From Psychroflexus maritimus (GTDB lineage: Bacteria; Bacteroidota; Bacteroidia; Flavobacteriales; Flavobacteriaceae), in the NCBI RefSeq assembly GCF_011089875.1, contig NZ_JAANAS010000083.1, forward strand, positions 49,024-113,023: a stretch of DNA of 64,000 nucleotides. Reading direction: 5' to 3'. Of this stretch, positions 1 to 8,535 are shown piece after piece. The translations under genes were made by a program, and so were the position numbers. Under the pieces are notes generated by a model. It saw nothing but the letters and a program-made list of their open reading frames with translations, ran no database searches and was not told the origin of the DNA. Position 1 is the first letter of the stretch; each line of letters opens with the position of its first letter.

Positions 1-1
1 C

Positions 2-502
2 AAAAAAACACTTTGGTTTCAACAACAATACCTTCAAAAAGCACCTATTGAATATTTGCTAGAAGAGTTTTTAAACGAATTAGAATCAATGGATATCCAT
101 CCTTCACAAGCTTATGTAGAAGAGGTCATCCAGACCGTAAAAGAACGCGCTGCGTTTGCATCTGATTTATGGGAGTTAAGTAGCTTTTATTTTGAAGCAC
201 CTAAAGATTTTGCCCAAAAAGCTTCAAAAAAAGTCTGGAAAGAAGATACAGAAGTAGTCATGAAAAAACTAATTGAAGTAATTTCTGAAGTTGATGACTT
301 CTCAGAAGAAAACCTGAAGGAAGAAGTGAAGCCATGGATAGCCGACTCAGGTTATGGTTTTGGAAAAGTGATGCAACCTTTGCGACTTTCATTAGTGGGT
401 GATATGAAAGGCCCAGATGTTTTCCATATTCTTGCTTGTATCGGGAAAAACGAAGCCGTAAAACGAATTAATTTCGCCATTAAATCGCTTGGTCTTGCTT
501 AA
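2..502 (+). CDS. gltX: Glutamyl-tRNA synthetase, C-terminal part (truncated by window edge)
   Basis: This is the 3' end of the enzyme that charges tRNA-Glu with glutamate in the cytoplasm. The reading frame is open from base 2, so the gene starts outside the window and the first TTG at 56 is not a start. About 166 residues remain. They match the all-helical anticodon-binding domain: a WFQQQYLQ segment near the left edge, a helical acidic stretch, and a C-terminal stretch beginning near GKVMQPLRLSLVGDMKGPDVFHI, shortened here to MQPLRLSLVG, which is characteristic of bacterial GltX. The HIGH and KMSKS catalytic motifs would lie upstream and cannot be checked. The next gene starts 17 bp downstream on the same strand, so co-transcription with pdeM is plausible. 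Confidence 0.93.
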   Translation, partial: KKTLWFQQQYLQKAPIEYLLEEFLNELESMDIHPSQAYVEEVIQTVKERAAFASDLWELSSFYFEAPKDFAQKASKKVWKEDTEVVMKKLIEVISEVDDFSEENLKEEVKPWIADSGYGFGKVMQPLRLSLVGDMKGPDVFHILACIGKNEAVKRINFAIKSLGLA

Positions 503-519
503 TTAACTCTTCCGCTTTT

Positions 520-1167
520 ATGATTTCAGCTGAAAAAATAAGCATCACCATAAAGGGCGAACAATTAGATTTAGATGCCTCTGGAGCAGTATATTGGGAA
601 GCACAAAAAGCATTGCTTATAGCTGATGTTCACTTAGGGAAAATTGAACACTTCAGAAAAAATGGAAGCCCTCTGCCTGCTATTTTAGGTAAAAAAAATT
701 ACGTACAGTTAGATCGAGTAATTGAGAAATACTTGCCTTCAAAAGTCTATTTTTTAGGCGATTTATTTCATTCGGAGCTCAATTCTGAATGGATGCGGTT
801 TGAAAACTGGGTAAAAAGACAAAGCACGGAGTTAGTTTTAATTAAAGGCAATCACGATATTATACACGCCCAAGCTTTTGAAAAATTAGGAATTCAATTA
901 TTCAATGAATTAAAAATTAATCCTTTTTTACTCAACCACGAACCTACAGAAAATAAAGCATTTGTTATTTGTGGCCATGTGCATCCGGGTTTTCGTTTAC
1001 GTGGAAAAGGCAAACAATACCTTCAATTACCTTGCTTTTATCAACAAAAAAATCAACTGATTTTACCTGCTTTTGGCGCTTTTACAGGACATCATTATAT
1101 ACAACCTGAAGAAGGAGAACAAGTTTATTTAGTAGCGCAAAATAAGCTATTTAGCCTTGAAGGTTAG
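520..1167 (+). CDS. pdeM: DNA-ligase-associated metallophosphoesterase PdeM
   Basis: A 215-residue calcineurin-like phosphoesterase. The metal-binding motifs are all present: DVH at residues 36-38, GD at 80-81, GNHD at 110-113 and GHVH at 152-155. The DVHLGK opening and the FRKNGSPLP stretch are typical of the family that accompanies a DNA ligase and a DEXH helicase (Lhr-type) in DNA repair islands, where it is thought to act as an endonuclease or phosphatase on damaged DNA ends. The ligase and helicase are not in this window, because the gene upstream is gltX and the gene downstream is convergent. The family assignment comes from motif reading; the repair role is inferred from the family. 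Confidence 0.85.
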   Translation: MISAEKISITIKGEQLDLDASGAVYWEAQKALLIADVHLGKIEHFRKNGSPLPAILGKKNYVQLDRVIEKYLPSKVYFLGDLFHSELNSEWMRFENWVKRQSTELVLIKGNHDIIHAQAFEKLGIQLFNELKINPFLLNHEPTENKAFVICGHVHPGFRLRGKGKQYLQLPCFYQQKNQLILPAFGAFTGHHYIQPEEGEQVYLVAQNKLFSLEG

Positions 1168-1216
1168 TTATGTTTTTTAATTAACGAAATCAAACAAATT
1201 CAAGTTGGAGAATAAT

Positions 1217-2431
1217 TCAGTATAAGAACCCAAAAAGCCAAAGTGGGATTTTATTTCCAAATCCCGTTTCAATAAAATCTGAAGCGATATAGGAGTGCGC
1301 TGACATTCCAATTTGTTGATAGGTTTTGTTTTTACCTCCTATTTCAAAAAGATAGTTTTTATTAACTACAAAATCTCCTTTTTTTGGATAGCAAACATTT
1401 GCCATAAAACTAACTTGGTTAAAGAAGAAAGTTTCTCTTTCATTACCAATATTGGTTTCTCCAAAACTTAATGCGTGCTTATAATTGGTGTTGTTCAAAA
1501 AGATTTTATCTGGTTTTTCCAATTGTTTGTTCCCGATTGCATTAGCATGAAGTAGTGCTATTAACTGCGCTTGTTCCAATAAATACAAATATTTCAATAA
1601 AGTTCTATGATCGGTTACGCCTATCAGTTCAGCTAAATTCTTCATATTTGGCACATACGGAACGGTAGTGCTTATGGCACCGAGCAATCGTTTTAATTGT
1701 TCTTTAGCTTTTATAGAGATAGGAGCTAAGTAAGGTAAATCTACATCTATAATTAAGTTGACCATATTTCTTAGTTGTCGAAAATAAACCTCTTCATTTT
1801 TTTTAAAAAATGGAAAAAAACCAGTTTTGAGGTAAGATTTATAATAAGCTAAAGGTTTAAATTGCTCAATAAATTCAAGAGCGATTTTCTCATGACCTGT
1901 GAGTATTTCTTCTAAAGTTAAAACAGGAAATTGAATTTGGTGCTGAAATTCTAAATACTCCCTAAACGACAAACCATTCATTAAATAACTTGCCTTTCTT
2001 CTGCTTAAATCGCCTTTCCCTTCATATAAATGAAGGATAGATGACCCTGAATATACAATCTGAAGTTTAGGAAACGCATCAAAAATATTTTTAATTTCCA
2101 ATGACCAATCAGAGTTTTTGTTTTTAGAAGGGTAACGATGTACTTCGTCTAAAAAAATATGTGTACCACCAAATTTTGTAAATTCATCAATAAAATCAAA
2201 TAAACTGTTGGTGAAGAAAAAGGGAAGGTCAAGCGATGCATATATCACATGTTTACCTGCATCTTTCAATTCTTTGCTTTTCTGAAGCAAAAGCGTGGTT
2301 TTTCCAACGCCTCGACTTCCTCGTATTTCAATGAGTCTTTGTGACCAATCTATACGCTCAATCAAAGAACGTTTAAAACCAAAATCAACACCATCCATTA
2401 ACCGATTACTAATTTCTACTATAGCATCCAT
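1217..2431 (-). CDS. AAA_14/DUF4143-type ATPase
   Basis: A 404-residue P-loop ATPase. Walker A is GSRGVGKT at residues 38-45 and Walker B is HIFLDEVHR with D95 and E96. A sensor-like IVYSGSS stretch follows, then RKASYLMNGLSFREYLEF, which is typical of the AAA_14 family. The C-terminal half (DUF4143) carries a winged-helix-like region around LAELIGVTDHRTLLKYLYLLEQAQLI and ends in a region reminiscent of a PD-(D/E)xK fold, without a motif I can assign. The biological role of these ATPases is poorly known; they are common accessory genes in Bacteroidota. The gene stands alone, convergent with pdeM, and its start lies 22 bp from the 32-bp-spaced palindrome array, which may regulate it. Its base composition looks more AT-rich than its neighbours. 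Confidence 0.85.
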   Translation of the reverse strand: MDAIVEISNRLMDGVDFGFKRSLIERIDWSQRLIEIRGSRGVGKTTLLLQKSKELKDAGKHVIYASLDLPFFFTNSLFDFIDEFTKFGGTHIFLDEVHRYPSKNKNSDWSLEIKNIFDAFPKLQIVYSGSSILHLYEGKGDLSRRKASYLMNGLSFREYLEFQHQIQFPVLTLEEILTGHEKIALEFIEQFKPLAYYKSYLKTGFFPFFKKNEEVYFRQLRNMVNLIIDVDLPYLAPISIKAKEQLKRLLGAISTTVPYVPNMKNLAELIGVTDHRTLLKYLYLLEQAQLIALLHANAIGNKQLEKPDKIFLNNTNYKHALSFGETNIGNERETFFFNQVSFMANVCYPKKGDFVVNKNYLFEIGGKNKTYQQIGMSAHSYIASDFIETGFGNKIPLWLFGFLY

Positions 2432-2453
2432 AATTCAATATATAATAATATGT

Positions 2454-2563
2454 TGTAATAGATTACAATATTAAAACAAAAAAACTGTAACTTATTACAA
2501 TTTTAAAATAAATTAATTGTAGTCAATTACATTTACAAGGAATCTATATTGTAATAGATTACA
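2454..2563. promoter_or_regulatory. Array of four 14-bp palindromes at exact 32-bp period
   Basis: Four copies of a dyad TGTAAT-NN-ATTACA begin at 2454, 2486, 2518 and 2550. The first and last are identical (TGTAATAGATTACA). The second is TGTAACTTATTACA and the third TGTAGTCAATTACA, each with one arm mismatch. The three 18-bp spacers differ from one another and are A/T-rich. The start-to-start distance is 32 bp every time, about three helical turns, so a dimeric regulator would bind all four on one face of the DNA. The array lies just upstream of the minus-strand ATPase and 132 bp upstream of the metal-efflux gene on the other strand, so it could serve either. The binding protein is unknown. 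Confidence 0.75.
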
Positions 2564-2680
2564 GTTTTTGAAAAATTCTTCATCAAATTAAGAGGTATAA
2601 ACTCAAATACACAATTTTACTATGGAATTAAAAATAAATCTCACTTAACCAATTAAAAACCAAACTATAAAAAAAATCCT

Positions 2681-2688
2681 TATCTTTG
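2681..2688 (+). promoter_or_regulatory. Bacteroidota -7 promoter element before HYC_CC_PP gene
   Basis: TATCTTTG fits the Bacteroidota -7 consensus TAnnTTTG exactly. It ends only six bases before the ATG at 2695, so transcription from it would give an mRNA with almost no leader. No clear TTTG -33 element is visible about 20 bp upstream. The start point is inferred, not shown. Confidence 0.5.
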
Positions 2689-2694
2689 CTTTTA

Positions 2695-3111
2695 ATGAAA
2701 TTTTGTTTTCAACATATAACCAGCTTGCTTTTAGCACTTTTAGTTTTGGTATCTACCCAAAGTTATAGTGTGAATTCGCATTATTGCAGCAATATTTTGG
2801 TCGATAAAGCCATTATGAAGCCCGCTAAAAAATGTGAAATGCATGGCGAGAAAACTCATTCTGAGCAAAAGCATGAACATAAAAAAGACGAATGTTGCGA
2901 TGATGAGGTTGAACTAATTAAAGGCCAAGACCAACTAAAAATTCAATCTTCAGACTTCGAATTACCTCTCCCCATTTTTGTTGAAGCTTTTGTGTTTACA
3001 TTTTTCTCAACAACTTATTTTGAAACAGAAGTAAACACCACTATTTACGAAGATCCGCCGCCTTTACTGCAAAGGGATTTTCAAACTTTGTACCAAGTCT
3101 TCTTGATTTGA
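2695..3111 (+). CDS. HYC_CC_PP family protein
   Basis: A 138-residue exported protein of the Bacteroidota HYC_CC_PP family, named for three motifs that are all visible here: SHYCSN after the signal peptide, DECCDDE in the middle and YEDPPPLL near the C-terminus. The N-terminus is a hydrophobic signal (MKFCFQHITSLLLALLVLVS). A His/Lys/Glu-rich stretch with several Cys, Met and His residues lies between the first two motifs and could bind metal. These genes typically precede heavy-metal RND efflux genes, as here, where cusA starts 224 bp downstream. A role as a periplasmic metal-binding or sensing accessory is inferred. I chose the ATG at 2695 over an in-frame TTG at 2686. Confidence 0.8.
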   Translation: MKFCFQHITSLLLALLVLVSTQSYSVNSHYCSNILVDKAIMKPAKKCEMHGEKTHSEQKHEHKKDECCDDEVELIKGQDQLKIQSSDFELPLPIFVEAFVFTFFSTTYFETEVNTTIYEDPPPLLQRDFQTLYQVFLI

Positions 3112-3138
3112 TATTAAAACTTTTTTGTTTGCCTGCCT

Positions 3139-3292
3139 GTTCAGTCAGACAGGCTCGAGTGGTTTCAATTCGTTTTTTTAAAAACAAATTGAAATTGTAT
3201 CGAGAGCTCACTGCGTAATGGTTCTCGATACATTTTTAAACTGCTTTTTCATCAAAGCAATTTAAAACCACTCGAACTGACAGTACCTGAAC
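3139..3292 (+). repeat. Three-hairpin intergenic element, copy A
   Basis: Between the HYC_CC_PP gene and cusA lies a strongly structured segment. An outer stem pairs TCGAGTGGTTT (3155-3165) with AAACCACTCGA (3265-3275), and GTTCAG (3139-3144) can pair with CTGAAC (3287-3292) outside it. Three hairpins lie inside: TTTCAATT with AATTGAAA (3163-3170, 3187-3194), GTATCGAGA with TCTCGATAC (3197-3205, 3223-3231), and TGCTTT with AAAGCA (3242-3247, 3254-3259). The result is a closed multi-branch junction. A shorter relative occurs at 31517-31597 inside the second RND efflux operon, in the same orientation relative to transcription. It could be a dispersed REP-like element or an mRNA structure. Confidence 0.7.
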
Positions 3293-3335
3293 TACATTTA
3301 GTACTCAAAAAAAGGTTTTTTAATTTCAAATTTTT

Positions 3336-6300
3336 ATGCTTAATAAAATCATTCAATTTTTTCTGAACCAACGATTGGTATCGTTTATCCTTTTGGCAGC
3401 CATTGTCATCGGTGGTTTAATGGTGTCGCCTTTTCAATGGGCAGATTCGTTTTTGCCTAAAAACCCCATTCCTGTTGATGCCATTCCTAATACGGGAGCC
3501 AATCAACAAATTGTATTTACCGAATGGCCTGGTCGCTCTCCTCAGGATATCGACGACCAAATCACCTATCCGCTTACCACGTATTTACTGGGATTGCCTG
3601 GCGTAGAATCCGTCCGAAGCAATTCTATGTTTGGGTTTTCTAGTATTTATATCATTTTTGAGGACGATGTCGAATTTTATTGGTCGCGTTCGCGTATTTT
3701 GGAAAAGCTGAGTTCCATTCCACAGGGTCTTTTACCTGCAGAAGCCAAACCCACCCTTGGACCAGATGCGACAGCACTCGGTCAAGTCTTTTGGTACACG
3801 CTAGAACCTAGAGATAAAGATAACGAACCCACGGACGGTTGGAATCTGGATGAAATCCGAAGTGTGCAAGATTTTTATGTGAAATACGGCTTGAGTAGTG
3901 CTAAAGGTATTTCAGAAGTGGCTTCCATCGGTGGATTCGTCAAAGAATACCAAATCGATGTGAATCCCGATGCCTTAAAATCCTATGGCATTTCTTTGAT
4001 GCAAGTCGCCAAAGCCGTGAAAGAAAGCAATCGGGATGTCGGCGCCAAAACCTTGGAAATTAATCAGGTGGAATACATTGTTCGGGGTTTAGGCTATATC
4101 GAAAATCTCGAAGATTTCGAATTAATCGTGGTCGATGAGTACCAAAATGTTCCGATTTATCTAAAAGATGTCGCCAAAATCAAAACGGGTCCGGCCCAGC
4201 GTCGCGGCATTCTTGACAAAGCTGGCGCCGATGTAGTCGGTGGCGTTGTCGTGGCTCGTGATGGTTTTAATCCGATGCAAGCCATCACTAACATCAAGGA
4301 TAAAATTGAAGAAATTTCACCTGGATTGCCAAGCAAAACCCTAGCCGATGGCACCGAAAGTCAGCTGAAAATCGTACCCTTTTACGACCGCTCCGAACTG
4401 ATTAACGAAACCATTGGAACACTCGAAGAAGCCATCAGCCTGCAATTGATTATCGCACTTTTGGTCGTGATTATCATAGTGTTCAACTTGCGTGCTTCGC
4501 TAGTGATTTCAGCGGTATTGCCTATTTCGGTATTGCTGGTGTTTATCGCGATGAAATTCTTTAATGTGCAGGCCAATATTGTGGCCTTATCGGGAATTGC
4601 TATTGCCATTGGGACGATGATAGATTTGGCAATTATCCTTTCTGAAAATGTGCTGAAAAAGCTAGAAGATTCACCCGATGATTCATTGGTTAAAAATATC
4701 TACCAAGGTTCAGCCGAAGTGAGTTCAGCAATTTTAACGGCGGTGTTAACCACCGTCATCAGTTTTGTGCCTGTGTTTGCCTTGGAAGCTGCCGAAGGAA
4801 AACTCTTTATTCCCTTAGCTTATACCAAAACCTTTGCACTAATTGCCGCCTTTTTGGTGACTGTTTTGGTGTTGCCCACCTTGATGTATGTGGCATTCAA
4901 AATTAAAATCAATAAAAGAAAAACGGCTTATTACCTGAATGCTTTTTTAGGAATTATAGGCGTTTGGACAATTTTTAATTCTTTTTGGCTAGGGCTATTT
5001 ATTCTGATTTATGCGGTAAGTTATTTCGTTTCCTATCAAAATTTTGCTGAAAAGTACAAACTTAAAAACCTGCATTTTTATGTGTTAATCGCAGGTATTT
5101 TGGTGTTGCTATCAAAATTTTGGCTACCACTAGGTCCGCAACAATCCATGTTCTCAAATATTGTTTTTGTTGGGATTTTGGTAGGAGTCTTACTGACGTT
5201 TTATTTGTTACTGCAACGGTATTATGAACAGATTTTGACGTTCTTTTTAAAACACGTCAAAGCCTTTTTAGTACTTCCCATTTTTGCAATTTTTATCGGA
5301 TTAATGATTTGGCTCGGCTTTTCAAGGGTGTTTCATTATCCGCAACAAGCTTCCAATGCGCTTGGTTTTGCGATTGAAGATACTGGATTTTGGAAACACA
5401 TGGATGAGACTTTCCCGAGCATTGGAAAAGAATTTATGCCCAGCTTAGCTGAAGGTAGCTTCATCTTGATGCCGACCAGCATGACGCATTCGGGCATTGA
5501 GTTCAATAAAGACAAGCTTCAGCAGATGGATATTTTGGTGAAGCAAATCCCTGAAGTAAAAACGGTGGTGGGCAAACTAGGACGAGTAGAATCCGCCATC
5601 GACCCGGCGCCTATTTCCATGTTTGAAAATTTGATTACTTATAAACCAGAATTCATCTTGGATGAAAACGGCAAACGCCAGGCTTTCAAAACCAACGCTG
5701 AGGGGCTTTTTGAATTGAAAGGTTTAAAAGTTCAAAATAATCAAGTCGAAATCACCAACAATTCTGAAGATGTGCTATGGTTTGATAATGCTGAATTTGT
5801 TTTTCAGAATACATCGAATGAAGCCTATTCAGATGAAATTCAATCTGAGATATTATATGAAATTGAAAATGATTTCAAGCCGTTTTTAAGCGAAGATGAA
5901 GATGGTAATTACTTTAGAAACTGGCGAAAACATATTCAATCGCCAGATGATATTTGGAATGAAATTGCTAAAGTCACCAAAATTCCAGGCATTACTTCAG
6001 CGCCCAAATTACAACCCATTGAAACACGCCAAGTGATGTTGCAAACCGGCATGCGTGCGCCGATGGGCATCAAAGTATCCGGGCCAGATTTAGAAACCAT
6101 TGAAAGTTTTGGGCAACAACTAGAAGGCATTTTAAAACAAACAGACAACATCAAAACCCAAGCGGTTTTCGCCGATCGAGTGGTGGCAAAACCTTATTTA
6201 CATTTGAATCTGAATCGAAAAAATCTGGCTCGTTATGGGTTGAGTATCGATGAGGTGCAAAATTATATCTCGGTAGCCATTGGCGGTCAAAACCTGACTC

Positions 6301-7250
6301 AGACTGTAGAAGGTCGTGAGCGTTATAACGTGCGAGTGCGTTATCCACGAGAATTGCGAAATACGCCAGAAGCTATTGAAAATATGCTGATTTCCACCTC
6401 TTCAGGAACACAAATTCCTTTAGGAGAACTCGTGGATATTGAGTACGAACGCGGTCCGCAAATGATAAAACGCGAAGAAACATTTCTCAATTCTTACGTG
6501 CTTTTTGACCGTGCCGATGGCGTTGCCGAAGTCACCGCTGTGGAATCGGCAAGAGAGGCCATTCTTACTGAAATTGACAATGGAAATCTAAACGTCCCCA
6601 GTGGTGTAAGCTACCGTTTTGCAGGAAGTTTTGAAAATCAAGTGCGTTCGGAAAAGCGATTATCTATGATTATTCCTGTGGTAATGGTAGTTATATTCTT
6701 GATTTTGTATTTTCAATTTAAGTCGGTGCGCATCAGTTTGATGGTGTTTTCGTCGATTGCTTTGGCATTTAGTGGTGGATTTATCATGATTTGGTTTTAC
6801 GGTCAGGATTGGTTTCTGAATTTCAGTTGGTTTGGTGAAAATCTGCGGGATATTTTTCAGTTGAAAACCATCAACTTGAGTGTGGCGGTTTGGGTAGGCT
6901 TCATTGCTTTATTCGGAATTGCTACTGATGATGCGGTCTTGATGGCCACCTATTTAAGGCAATCCTTCAAAAGAAATCCCACCCAAACCAAAAAAGAACT
7001 GCGTGAAGCGGTGATGGAAGGTGGCCTCAAAAGAATTCGCCCAGCAGTCATGACTTCCGTAACTACCGTCATCGCCCTTTTACCGGTATTGTCTTCCACA
7101 GGAAAAGGCTCGGATATTATGGTACCGATGGCGATTCCAGCCTTTGGCGGGATGTTGATGGCAAGTTTGACCTATTTTTTACTGCCGATTTTGTTCTATC
7201 TGGTTTACAGTAGAGTGTTGAAAAACACTTCAGAAATCGAACTCAAATAA
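3336..7250 (+). CDS. cusA: Heavy-metal efflux RND pump, CusA/CzcA family
   Basis: A 1304-residue inner-membrane proton-driven exporter of the heavy-metal RND family. The N-terminal LNKIIQFFLNQRLVSFILLAAIVIGG, periplasmic porter domains and the TM4 segment GIAIAIGTMIDLAII with D430 and E437 resemble the Cu/Ag-type (CusA-like) subgroup. Methionine-rich spots in the porter domain (LMPTSMTHSG; RQVMLQTGMRAPMGIKV) suggest monovalent copper or silver. The protein is about 260 residues longer than usual (around 1040). The excess consists of extra hydrophobic segments around residues 520-650 and an acidic insertion around 765-865 in the periplasmic part. It is followed by tolC-like and cusB-like genes, so the locus encodes a full tripartite pump. 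The exact metal is inferred. Confidence 0.9.
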   Translation: MLNKIIQFFLNQRLVSFILLAAIVIGGLMVSPFQWADSFLPKNPIPVDAIPNTGANQQIVFTEWPGRSPQDIDDQITYPLTTYLLGLPGVESVRSNSMFGFSSIYIIFEDDVEFYWSRSRILEKLSSIPQGLLPAEAKPTLGPDATALGQVFWYTLEPRDKDNEPTDGWNLDEIRSVQDFYVKYGLSSAKGISEVASIGGFVKEYQIDVNPDALKSYGISLMQVAKAVKESNRDVGAKTLEINQVEYIVRGLGYIENLEDFELIVVDEYQNVPIYLKDVAKIKTGPAQRRGILDKAGADVVGGVVVARDGFNPMQAITNIKDKIEEISPGLPSKTLADGTESQLKIVPFYDRSELINETIGTLEEAISLQLIIALLVVIIIVFNLRASLVISAVLPISVLLVFIAMKFFNVQANIVALSGIAIAIGTMIDLAIILSENVLKKLEDSPDDSLVKNIYQGSAEVSSAILTAVLTTVISFVPVFALEAAEGKLFIPLAYTKTFALIAAFLVTVLVLPTLMYVAFKIKINKRKTAYYLNAFLGIIGVWTIFNSFWLGLFILIYAVSYFVSYQNFAEKYKLKNLHFYVLIAGILVLLSKFWLPLGPQQSMFSNIVFVGILVGVLLTFYLLLQRYYEQILTFFLKHVKAFLVLPIFAIFIGLMIWLGFSRVFHYPQQASNALGFAIEDTGFWKHMDETFPSIGKEFMPSLAEGSFILMPTSMTHSGIEFNKDKLQQMDILVKQIPEVKTVVGKLGRVESAIDPAPISMFENLITYKPEFILDENGKRQAFKTNAEGLFELKGLKVQNNQVEITNNSEDVLWFDNAEFVFQNTSNEAYSDEIQSEILYEIENDFKPFLSEDEDGNYFRNWRKHIQSPDDIWNEIAKVTKIPGITSAPKLQPIETRQVMLQTGMRAPMGIKVSGPDLETIESFGQQLEGILKQTDNIKTQAVFADRVVAKPYLHLNLNRKNLARYGLSIDEVQNYISVAIGGQNLTQTVEGRERYNVRVRYPRELRNTPEAIENMLISTSSGTQIPLGELVDIEYERGPQMIKREETFLNSYVLFDRADGVAEVTAVESAREAILTEIDNGNLNVPSGVSYRFAGSFENQVRSEKRLSMIIPVVMVVIFLILYFQFKSVRISLMVFSSIALAFSGGFIMIWFYGQDWFLNFSWFGENLRDIFQLKTINLSVAVWVGFIALFGIATDDAVLMATYLRQSFKRNPTQTKKELREAVMEGGLKRIRPAVMTSVTTVIALLPVLSSTGKGSDIMVPMAIPAFGGMLMASLTYFLLPILFYLVYSRVLKNTSEIELK

Positions 7251-7269
7251 ATTAATAAACAAAAAATTT

Positions 7270-8535
7270 ATGTTTAAAATTCAATATATACAACCAGTTA
7301 GCTTTTCAACGCCACTTCTGTTGATTGGTGTTTTGTTATGTTTTGGTTTTCAGCTGAAGGCACAAAGCTTAGAAGAGCTGAAAACCATCTCCGCTGAAAA
7401 CAATTTGGAATTGAAAGCACAATTCAAGGCCTTTGAAGCGAAGTTAGAAAGCGTTACTCAAGCCAAAGCTTGGCAAGACCCTAATTTGAGTTTCGGCTAT
7501 TTTATCAGTCCAATTGAAACGCGAGTAGGACCACAAATCGCCAGATTTTCGCTCACGCAAATGCTGCCTTGGTTTGGCACCTACAAAGCCAAAGGCAATA
7601 TCGCTGCCTACCGAGCAGAAGCTGAATTTGAAAAATTTCAAGATCAAAAATTGAAGTTGTTTCTGAAGGTGGCAGAAAAATATTACGACCTTTCTGCTTT
7701 AAGGCACATCGCCGAATTGGAAGCCGAACAGCTTCAAATTTTAAAAGATTTAAAAGCCATTGTGGAGTCCAATTACGAAAACAACAAAGCAAATTTGGTA
7801 GATGTTTTGAGAGTTGAGCTTCAAATTGATAAACAAAGCAATGTGCTTCAAGTCTTGAAAGACCAAGACCAAGCTTTAGTCACTCAACTCAACCAATTGA
7901 CGAATCGACCTTTGAAAACTCCCGTTCTCATTTCAAATCCAAAACAAATTTTGGAGCAAAAAGACATACTTGAAACAGATTCTATTTCCAAAAATCACCC
8001 ACGACTGGAAGTTATTCGGAATTTACAGGCATCCAACAAAGCGGAACGTCTGTTAGCCAAAAAACAAGCTTTACCACAATTTGGTGTGGGCTTGGATTAC
8101 GCCATCATTCAAGATCGAAATGTGATGGCGGCAGATGCGGGTCAGGATGCGATTATGCCAATGCTTTCGGTGAGTTTGCCCATTTTTGGAAAGAAAAATA
8201 AGTCCAGAAAAAAACAAGCTTCCCTTCAAGGTGAATCCCTTGACCTTCAACTGGAAAATGAAGAAACACAAATAGCTACAGAAATTCAAGTTGCACAATA
8301 CCAACGCGACGAAATCTATAGTCTTTTGGATTTATATGAGCAACAACTTTTGCGTTTGGAAGATATGTTACAACTGTCAGAAACCGCATTAGCCAACGCC
8401 TCCATGGAAATTGAAGAAGTATTGCGACTACATGAAGAGCGTTTGCTTTACGAAAAGCAAAAAGCTAAAACGCTAGCGAAACTTCAAAAAACAAATGAAA
8501 CTTTAATTTATCTCACCTCAAATTCAGAATTATGA
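7270..8535 (+). CDS. TolC-family outer membrane channel of metal efflux pump
   Basis: A 421-residue outer membrane efflux protein that would form the exit duct for the CusA-like pump. It starts with a signal peptide (residues 1 to about 32, ending LKAQS). Long alpha-helical coiled segments follow, in two repeats: AQFKAFEAKLESVTQAKAW in the first and LASNKAERLLAKKQALPQFG-like sequence in the second, with PNLSFGYF and PMLSVSLPIFGKKNK marking the beta-strand segments. It starts 19 bp after cusA, and its stop overlaps the cusB start by four bases (ATGA), so the three pump genes are translationally linked. No lipobox is visible. Confidence 0.88.
   Translation: MFKIQYIQPVSFSTPLLLIGVLLCFGFQLKAQSLEELKTISAENNLELKAQFKAFEAKLESVTQAKAWQDPNLSFGYFISPIETRVGPQIARFSLTQMLPWFGTYKAKGNIAAYRAEAEFEKFQDQKLKLFLKVAEKYYDLSALRHIAELEAEQLQILKDLKAIVESNYENNKANLVDVLRVELQIDKQSNVLQVLKDQDQALVTQLNQLTNRPLKTPVLISNPKQILEQKDILETDSISKNHPRLEVIRNLQASNKAERLLAKKQALPQFGVGLDYAIIQDRNVMAADAGQDAIMPMLSVSLPIFGKKNKSRKKQASLQGESLDLQLENEETQIATEIQVAQYQRDEIYSLLDLYEQQLLRLEDMLQLSETALANASMEIEEVLRLHEERLLYEKQKAKTLAKLQKTNETLIYLTSNSEL

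Noticed and set aside
2454..2563. CRISPR array
   Set aside because: Repeats are only 14 bp, fully palindromic and imperfect, spacers are 18 bp and no cas gene is near. Operator or iteron-like array fits better.
2432..2690. Replication origin or plasmid iteron region
   Set aside because: The repeats are spaced like iterons, but there is no rep gene, DnaA-box cluster or other origin feature nearby.
3139..3292. Metal-sensing riboswitch
   Set aside because: The fold is attractive, but a partial copy lies in an unrelated drug-efflux operon and the words resemble dispersed flavobacterial repeats. There is no evidence of ligand binding.
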